Source: Siphonodentalium dalli (taxonomy: Eukaryota; Mollusca; Scaphopoda; Gadilida; Siphonodentaliidae). Taken from it: 64,000 nt of DNA. The stretch is taken from positions 188,903,794 through 188,967,793 of the forward strand of contig CP136064.1 in the NCBI GenBank assembly GCA_032622095.1, in the 5' to 3' direction. The translations under genes and the position numbers were made by a program. Positions 56,765 through 64,000 of the stretch are shown here, one piece after another. Below the pieces are notes generated by a model. That model saw nothing but the letters and a program-made list of their open reading frames with translations. It had not been told where the DNA came from and did not search any database. Each line of letters begins with the position of its first letter. Within the stretch, counting starts at the first letter, position 1.

Positions 56765-57774
56765 TCAAAGACGTTCTTCATCCGATCTGATTCGTGTAAT
56801 GCTCCCATATACTTCCTCGTTATCGTTTGGCAGGTCTGGTAGTCCTTTTGAGAATGTTGTTACTAAGGGTACCCGGTTGTTCTCCGTCCGCTGTCTCCTC
56901 CCCGTCAACAACTCCACTCGTTTCAGTAAGTCTGTTTTGCTCAATTCCCTCTCAATAAAACTACCACGGTAGGCTCGTCTCCTCAGTTGCTCTTTCAGCT
57001 CAATGCGGTGTCGTTTATAGTCTTCTTCCCGAGTGCATATCCGCTCAATTCTCAATCCAAGGCAATATACCACTGACCTTTTCGTGTGCGATGGGTGATC
57101 CTAACTATGGTACAGGTATTGTTGGTTATCTGTCGGTTTCTTGTACAGATCTGTATATATTTTACCGTTATCAATTTTCACGTATATGTGTCCAAAAATT
57201 CAATACATTTGTCGTGATGTCGTAGTTCAACTTTAATATTTGGGTGAATGGAATTAGCATGTTCTCCGAACTTCTCCAGTTCCTCTACACTACCAGTCCT
57301 ATCCCAAATCCGTCGTCAATATACCGACCATACATATATGGCTGCTGTTCGAACGTAAGGAGAGACTGGTCCCATTTACGCATACATGTACGTACACGCT
57401 AGGTTTTTTCCAAGGCGACTTCCGATACCCCCTCTCTCGAATATAACGCCCCCTTACATGCGTCAAAAGCCTCCTTCCTCGGTACTGATGGGTATAGTTT
57501 GCACACATCGAAACAAAATAATCTGGCGTTATCGGGTACACTATTCACCTCCTCTATTTTATTGAGAAAGTGCGTTGTCTTTAATATAACTAAGTGAACC
57601 AACTACATATTCATCCAGTTCATTTCCCGCCACCTCGGCAATCTGTTGGTGTGCCCATCCACCAACGATAGTCCGATACGGAGCGCCAGCTTTGTGCAGT
57701 TTAGGGTTCCCTTTCAGTTTTCCTGACTTGGAATATCTGGGTGTCATATATTTTTCAGTTCACCCGATATCACA
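56765..57774 (-). pseudogene. Penelope-like reverse transcriptase, fragmented
   Basis: In order on the minus strand: 57747-57559 with Asn-Pro-Lys-Leu-His-Lys and Pro-Tyr-Arg-Thr-Ile-Val; 57602-57399 with Phe-Cys-Phe-Asp-Val-Cys-Lys-Leu-Tyr-Pro-Ser-Val (first catalytic Asp); then Tyr-Ile-Asp-Asp at 57312-57323 (catalytic pair); then Lys-Pro-Thr-Asp and Ser-His-x-Lys-Arg-Ser-Val at about 57110-57060, and a Glu/Arg-rich helical linker to 56765. Several frameshifts separate the frames (near 57590, 57400, 57270 and 57080). Confidence 0.85.
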
Positions 57775-57847
57775 TTTGCTTTTTCCATTCTGTTGATCAT
57801 TTTTTTTTTTTACATTTTTGATTGATGTATCCGTCCTGTCACCATCT

Positions 57848-58025
57848 ATGTAAACTTGTCCTGATGCAACTAATAATGCCTAGATCATTGTGTGCATGGA
57901 AAAAGAGCGAGCAACTGTCTCTAACATTAATGTGACTATCAATGGGTAGAAAATATCTGTCATCAGTGCATCAATCCAATTAGTGAATTATTTGCATGTC
58001 TTTTAACTCAGATGATCTCTCAGAA
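57848..58025 (+). repeat. Direct repeat flanking the Penelope-like region, right
   Basis: Partner of 55393-55570, diverged. Confidence 0.7.
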
Positions 58026-58069
58026 GACCGAAAGTATCCGAGTCTGGTTAGTGCTGTGACTGCTTGTCA

Positions 58070-58508
58070 TCTATATATATAAACGAGTAGGATCTGCAGA
58101 TTTTCTCTCAGACCCCTGGACCGAGTTCAACCAAATTTGGTTTGGTGACTCGGGGTACCCTGGGGGATGTAATAATGGTATTAGTTTTTCAAAAATTTTA
58201 ATTAAAAAAAAAAATTGGTTTTGTTAAATTGAGCAAGGAATTCAATCTTTAAAAAAAGTATATTAAAACAATATATATAAATAAAAATGTTTCAATCACC
58301 AAATGTGCTTGAAGCGCACAAAGGGCCGCCGCTAAGTGAAGGGTCTGTCTAAGATCAAAATATGTGCGAAGTCCAACAAAGGGGGCCACATGTATCTCCG
58401 ATGCTGAATATAGGCCCCAACGGGAGCCTGTTTCAGCTAGTATAGTATACTAGAACAGGTATCTCCGATGCTGAATATAGGCCCCCAAAGGGAGCCTGTT
58501 TCAGCTAG
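58070..58508 (+). mobile_element. Helitron-like non-autonomous element with duplicated 3' end
   Basis: Begins TCTATATATATAAACGAG after an A, a classical Helitron 5' end. Ends CTAG before T, preceded by a GC hairpin (GGCCCC...GGGAGCC) about 10 bases upstream. The 3' end occurs twice, at 58440 and 58508, as a 68 bp tandem duplication. No Rep/helicase. Confidence 0.55.
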
Positions 58509-58509
58509 T

Positions 58510-59377
58510 TTAGTATAATAGAACTAAGTTGCTACATTAGACTAACACAAGGGGCTGGTTGACGGACTAATCAGGAAATAGTTAGAAATTTTGTGTATTC
58601 TGCACAATGACCTAGGTTTACAGATGATCAACAATTTATAAAACTTTTTGCTTTTCAATTAAAACAGCTTCTGAAACAGGTTAAATTGTTATTTGAACTA
58701 ATTGATATCATTCCCAGTCATAAGGGTGATATCAGTAGAGTTTTATGAGATTTTATACCAATTTTAGTGAAATTAGATGGGTGGGTGTAAAAAGATTGGG
58801 ACTATTTTTATTTTTTTGCAGGTTTGAGGGTGGTGGGTCCCCGAAAATGCCAGATGCAAAAAAAACGGCATACCTTCCTGCAAATATTTTACTAACCCCC
58901 TCCGGCTCTTGTCGGTTTATTTGCGGGCAATCAAAGTCTCTTGTTGAATAGACTGGTTCCTGAGAAAAAAAAACTGCAAAAGAAAACTGAAAACGTAGTA
59001 CTAGTAACCTGCCACCGCCCCCCAGTCCCATCGTTAGCGTCTTTGGTCAATTGTGACTTTAGCCCTCCTTGGTCACACGTTGGGCTGACCACGCATGACG
59101 CCAGTCCTCGTGAGTCGAACCTTCTGACTATGGTCTGCGGCAGGCTGGTAGCAGATGTAATTAGTATATCGACCCAAAACAAATGGTTAAAATGTTAAAA
59201 AATTAGTTAGACATTTCATGCCTGACTCAACGACAGGTGTGTATTTCAGTCAGACCGAATCTATAGTCGAGATTGTTCAGATAGTTTAAGTTTGGGCCAA
59301 TATCAAGTATTAAACAGTCAGTCATTTCAGACCAAGTTTTATAACTCTCCTACTTTAGGTGGACATGTTAGACTTAA
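58510..59377. other. No gene recognised
   Basis: AT-rich with a slightly GC-richer patch at 59010-59160; ORFs on both strands there have no recognisable features. Confidence 0.45.
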
Positions 59378-59740
59378 CCCTTTACCCAACAAACCGGCCA
59401 AAACCGGCCAAATAAAGCTTCAACAGCCTAAAATATCTTCGGTCTGTCTCAATAGAACCATACAAATATGGATATCATTGGAATCGGCTCCTTGACCACA
59501 TTGTGAGAGTTACCGTTATGCCCTGTGCCAATGCATTCTCTTATATATGTAAGAGAATGCATTGGCCTAAAAAAAATCTTTTTTTAACACTTTTTACCAT
59601 TTTTTCTTACATTCTTTAACAATTTTATAATTTTTAATGTGTTAATCCAATGCATTCACTTATATATGCGAGGCGACCTATGGTCGACTCGCATATATAA
59701 GAGAATGCATTGGCACATGGCCCTTCTGTTGGGTAAAGGG
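59378..59740. mobile_element. MITE family D (TTAA target) with internal palindromes
   Basis: CCCTTTACCCAACA at the left and TGTTGGGTAAAGGG at the right, with TTAA on both sides (59374-59377, 59741-59744), 363 bp. Inside, 'ccaatgcattctcttatata' and its inverse form two hairpins, at about 59528-59567 and 59646-59713. Confidence 0.85.
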
Positions 59741-61693
59741 TTAAATGGCCATCAGTTGGAAATTTTCCAAACATATGAGGTATCATACTGGAAAGTTCTA
59801 ACTAGTTTGAAAATTTGAAGCATCTGTTGGAAACTCACAACTTAAGGAGTGTGTGCAAATGAAGTTTCCCAAAGTAGGGAAATTGGGTGTTCAAGAGGTG
59901 CAGTTGGGAATTATCAGTTGAAAACACTTTCCCAACAAAAACACTCTGGCCACATCCCTGGACTCAATAAATGAACGCACAATTCCAATGGAGGGGCTAC
60001 AGACAGCAGACTTGCCACACATGTTAATAGACTGTATATCACATAACAATCGGTTCACTTGAATTAGGATCCCAGTTTTATCTCGGCTATGGCATTTAAC
60101 TTTCAGATTCTACAATATAAAGGCCATAATAAAAATATACTTTGTTTACACTGACCCTACCTTTCCTCGGAAAAAACTCCCTACTAAAAATATTTTAGAA
60201 ATATTGTTTTATAACCAGACAAGATGATGTGTATGTTCCATCTTAAATGGTGGATTTATGCATTAACCAGTTCAGAATTCAGAGAACATGTAAAATAATA
60301 CTTAAATGTACGGAAAACCAAATTTATGTGACCTTGAACGACAGATATAGCGATACTATTGATATCGAGATGAATAGCTAAGTTTTTCAATATCAAAATA
60401 GTGAACATTAAAACAGACAGGACATGGCGTCATGTTGGCTCTGTGAACAAAACCAGTTGTTTGTCTCAATATCATCATTGGCGTCATGTTACCCGGAACA
60501 GTGGTTACTGTGGTTTCTCAAGACACGTGCACTTCTGTGACAAACATTTGGTTTAAACATATTTATTTACCAAAATGATATGGTGACGGAATTGGAGGAC
60601 AAGTGTTCAAAAGTTAGCCACTTAGATGGACCTCCTCTCCCATCTGGGACAAACGTTTGACTGAATAAACCTATCCAGTGGCCTCTTATAGAAGTAAACA
60701 AAATTGCCTACCTACTAACTCTTGAAACATAAGGTATGGTCAAGGAAAACGAAGATAACTTTAATTCTGGCCCAAACCCCAAACGCGAATACACCTCCTG
60801 ATACGAGGAAAACAGTTAAACCAGCAACCTGAGATGTGATGTCGTTTCACTCGGCAAATTTCACAATGTGCATTAATAAAGGAGCTAATTTGAGCAGTTA
60901 ATGTAAAATATTTCCAATCACTCTAACTCATAGCGTGATCGAGATTTTAATGGAAACAATCATGTGAATTAACGATGATAATACAATGATTGGACAATTT
61001 CGAAACCCGCAATAACTTCCCATTCGAAGTGTTCTAGCCATTACAGAATTGCAGTCTAGCGTGATCGCCTCTCTTTCGGGAGAAAATGATTAATTGCAAA
61101 GTGTTTTCATGACGCAAGATATTACAACGCAAGAGGTCTAGCACTATAATAGAGAGGACCCATTTCCTGTTTCAAATAGCTACGAGTTTTGTCAAATTAA
61201 TTCTTTGAACATTTTATATTCAAACAGAGCATTTTTATGATGGACCGCACTAGGCTTTCGTCATATATAATCGGGTTATCGCGTTGGTTTCGAAATAAAT
61301 TATTCAAGACAAAGATTATATGCGGACGTTGTCCTCTAACTCTTGATACAGCATTCTTGTGAGGCATGTTGGGATTCCCAAATCGTCTTGAGACTGTAGA
61401 GAGATTTCTCTTGTAGGTTGCAGCATATAAGCAGTAACTCTTTCTATACTAACTGGATTCTCGCACTCGGTCTGGCAGCACGTGTATTCCATACACAATG
61501 TATTCGTAAAATATAACCGCACAAATAAAAAAGCAGGCGTACTTTGGCCTTGTATGTTTATGCCCTCTGTGGTGTATACTGCGAGGCTGAACTGGCGATG
61601 TCATATGAGCTATATATGGGGTAACTTTGATTGATAACGTACTCGAAATATTGCGCACCAGTTAGACTTTTTGCAGAATGTATGTATTTTCTG
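59741..61693. other. No gene recognised
   Basis: 59750-59930 contains the 'cagttggaaattttcc' repeat. The remainder is AT-rich with few ORFs. Confidence 0.45.
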
Positions 61694-62027
61694 TAGCTCA
61701 GGGTGATCAGATATCGATTTTTGAAATCGATTACTTTTCACCACCGATACTTTTAGTGGCCTAGTAAAAGTCGACGAGAAGACGGTCTCGGACCAAATTG
61801 CGGATGCAGATGGATAACTCTAAAATCAAGTGACTTTTTTGTATCAGATATTTGACAAATTTCGTTGAATAAAATGTTGATGAATAACAGGTTTTGGGCA
61901 ATTTTATACTATAGTTGTGGTTAGCACTATTTTTGGGCAATTAATCGATTCTGATAAATGAAGCGGCAAAAAAAAATTGTTGTTGGAATCTGATGATATG
62001 GGGACCATCGAATCGGATTGAGTACCT
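61694..62027 (+). mobile_element. MITE family A, copy 6 (left end missing)
   Basis: Matches the other copies from 'agctcag.gtgatcagatatcg' to the right end CGGATTGAGTACCT. The left 95 bp or so are lost, and the right target is decayed (ATAA). Confidence 0.75.
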
Positions 62028-62125
62028 ATAAAGCATCAAAAGATCAAAAGCACACAAAGGGTCTTCCCTGGTCCATTTGCGCAACTGAATAGGCTCCCGA
62101 AAGGCGTCTGTTTCACCTGGTATAG
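62028..62125 (+). repeat. Diverged Helitron-like 3' end
   Basis: 'gctcccgaaaggcgtctgtttcacctgg' resembles the Helitron-like 3' hairpin and tail at 58470-58508, and 'atcaaaagcacacaaagggt' resembles 58310-58330. Confidence 0.4.
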
Positions 62126-62479
62126 TAAACATGCTGTCGAACTCGTACGGATCTAAAAAAAAATACGTCATCAGAATACGCAGTGCATGACTTGTATAGA
62201 TATAAGATTTGGATCGTTTTTTTTTTGGTATAAATATAAGATATGGATCGTTTTTGGTATTTTTTTTCTTGCACATATGTAAACCATATGTGAAATACAC
62301 AGGCTATCGACATCTGGCCGCTGATATTTATACTTCGTCAGCAAAAGTCAAATTGCACCGAGAGTCTGAGATTCTTATGTAGAACATTAGTGTGCCACCC
62401 CTGCACATCGGTTTTGGTTGGTGATGCTAAGACACCGGTTGGAATGTAAATCACTTTCTTCTATATACAACACCCATCG

Positions 62480-62775
62480 CTGTGTTGTCTGGGTGGTACT
62501 CGGTGAAACAGGAAATCAAATAGTCATCAAACAAAATAGTGTCTTTCATGTGACACGTTTGATTCCAAAGATGTTGTTGCGGGCAGTCTGGGTGGTCCTC
62601 AGCGACACAGGAAATAAAAACGTCATTATAAAACAAAACAGTGTCTTTCGTGTTACACGTTTGATACCAAACATGTTGTTGCGTGCAGTCTGGGTGGTCC
62701 TCAGTGATACAGGAAATCAAAAAGTCATTATAAAACAAAACAGCGTCTTTCATGTGACACGATTGATAACGAACC
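62480..62775 (+). repeat. Tandem repeat, three units of 99 and 102 bp
   Basis: Units start at 'gtctgggtggt.ctc' at 62487, 62586 and 62688. Both periods are multiples of three, so the plus frame (62418-62792) and one minus frame (62451-62777) stay open across all units. No protein family recognised. Confidence 0.8.
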
Positions 62776-62779
62776 AAAG

Positions 62780-63117
62780 CCGGACAAAGTGATCGACATT
62801 CCTGATGTGAAATACAATAAGAATGTCATCACGAATTTACCGTTCTACTGTGCGAAGGTGGGCCTTTAGTGTACAGCACTTGGTAAGGTGGAGTACTGCG
62901 CGAAACGAAATAACATATATTTAACAACCAAATTATTTAGCCATAAAAATAGTAAAATTCCAGATCACCGCTGGCAGTGATGTCTTCACAAGGACAGGTT
63001 GAGAACAAAACATGGCTCACATCTAGCGGTGACCCAAACTATCCACGTGAGAAAAAGTTCTCCAATAAAAGCTGGCTGCAGGGTGCGCCAATTGATTCAA
63101 ATTCGAAATTTAACAGG
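62780..63117 (+). other. Two weak candidate exons (unrecognised)
   Basis: 62780-62857 is open with a mixed, protein-like composition and ends AAG before GTGGGC (possible donor). About 62999-63117 is open after 'ttcacaaggacag' (possible acceptor), in a compatible phase, and ends before GTGTAC. The second piece contains a 'Gly-Asp-Pro-Asn-Tyr-Pro' stretch faintly like the start of a CUB domain, but too little is left to claim it. Confidence 0.2.
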
Positions 63118-64000
63118 GTGTACTGCTTGTGGCCATGTTTTCCCCGCATATTTGATAGACTTATGGACAAAACCACTGAATCCGCTGAATCAATATACAT
63201 GTATACATGGATTAATTTATATGCATTGTTATACACAGTACTGGTATATAAAGGTACTGAAAATAACAATATTACTAGTATACACAAAATAAACCATATA
63301 TCATGGCTATCGGTTCTAATATCCGAATATGACAGCTGATAACTTGGTGTGAATTGAAGAGTGTTGGTGTCTCAAGCATATCTAACCCTCCACGTTAGAA
63401 ACATGCCATTAAATGTCATAAGTATAATCTAGCTTGAGGACAGAAGTTATCCATAAAACCCCCCTTAATTCAACCAGGTCCTCGCGCGATGTATGGTCGA
63501 TCACATGATGATCTAGGGGGGATTATAATTGTTGTATAAAAACAGCACTGCATGTAAATATAAAATAAAATAGTGCTACATCTTATTACAGATTATTGCC
63601 ATATATAATCAGTGACTATACAGACAGTCTGACAAAATAAAGTTTCAGTGACACTCTATCCGAAGAGGGGAATAATTCCATCTGTTACAGTCAATGGAGC
63701 AATTATGAATCTGGAAAGGTGAAATTTCTAACTAATACTAGATATCGACATGACGCGATAACATATAACGTAAATGTAATATGGCTGCTGGCGACCATTT
63801 TTTCCTATAAAATAAAAAAAATATTTGATAGCTCTCATCTGATAGATCAATATCAAGATAAATATCAAGTTTAGTGATGATCGGATGAGTGAAGTGGACT
63901 GTGCTAAACGGTTTAGTAATGCTTAAAAAGATTTTTACCTTAATATTTTTATGTTCACTTTATAAACTTCACTGAGTCATCTTTGTCATGTATTGAGTTT
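63118..64000. other. No gene recognised
   Basis: AT-rich, short ORFs only. Confidence 0.45.

Larger units (their letters stand above)
56036..57848 (-). mobile_element. Penelope-like element, 5'-truncated and decayed
   Basis: On the minus strand a reverse transcriptase is followed by a GIY-YIG endonuclease, an order and combination specific to Penelope-like elements. The 5' part (most N-terminal RT) is missing; the right limit is the start of the direct repeat at 57848. The 3' non-coding part has a hammerhead-like remnant. Confidence 0.85.

Noticed and set aside
1-64000. tRNA, rRNA or snRNA genes, and SINEs with tRNA-type promoter boxes
   Set aside because: I looked for A-box and B-box words and conserved rRNA or snRNA segments and saw none, but reading by eye could miss diverged copies.

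Overview
This 64 kb window is AT-rich animal (metazoan) DNA and almost entirely transposable-element and repeat sequence. I found no convincing host gene. The evidence for a metazoan, probably a marine invertebrate, is the mix of element types: a Ty3/gypsy LTR retrotransposon of the Mag/K02A2.6-like lineage, a Penelope-like element with a GIY-YIG endonuclease, two different LINE 3' ends, a Helitron-like end, and many short terminal-inverted-repeat (TIR) elements. The sequence does not let me name the phylum. All repeat relationships below were found by eye, so boundaries are approximate unless a TSD or TIR fixes them.

Layout. 1-3.2 kb: long imperfect palindrome plus a decayed C-terminal piece of a transposon-type protein with a cysteine-rich CXC tail. 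3.9-6.4 kb: a 1.4 kb TIR element with TTA target duplication inside a duplicated palindromic repeat. 6.6-12.9 kb: hairpins, TTAA-flanked MITEs and tandem repeats. 13.0-15.2 kb: second, complete copy of the long palindrome. 16.1-18.9 kb: hairpin MITE and a 2.2 kb TIR element whose left end holds a perfect 85 bp palindrome. 20-24 kb: hairpins and dispersed repeats. 24.3-27.6 kb: a 3.3 kb foldback element with 0.69 kb arms. 28-36 kb: dispersed repeats, a 0.9 kb TIR element, a LINE 3' end and an expanded tandem duplication. 36-42 kb: minisatellites, MITEs, a hairpin and a second LINE 3' end. 42.9-49.6 kb: a degenerate satellite interrupted by the Ty3/gypsy element (44,349-49,232, coding on the minus strand). 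50-54.8 kb: MITEs and a cluster of TGTTC/GAACA palindromes. 55.4-58.5 kb: Penelope-like element between two direct repeats, then a Helitron-like element. 59-64 kb: MITEs, a three-unit tandem repeat and two weak exon candidates.

The only substantial coding capacity is the Ty3/gypsy element: gag, protease, reverse transcriptase, RNase H and integrase are all recognisable, but one in-frame stop and about four frameshifts interrupt them, although its two LTRs differ by only two substitutions and two indels. The other coding remnants (Penelope RT and endonuclease, two LINE C-termini, CXC-tail protein) are fragments. A striking theme is target-site preference: at least four unrelated-looking short TIR families (twelve insertions in all) sit at TTAA, as expected for piggyBac- or Kolobok-type transposition, yet no matching transposase is present.
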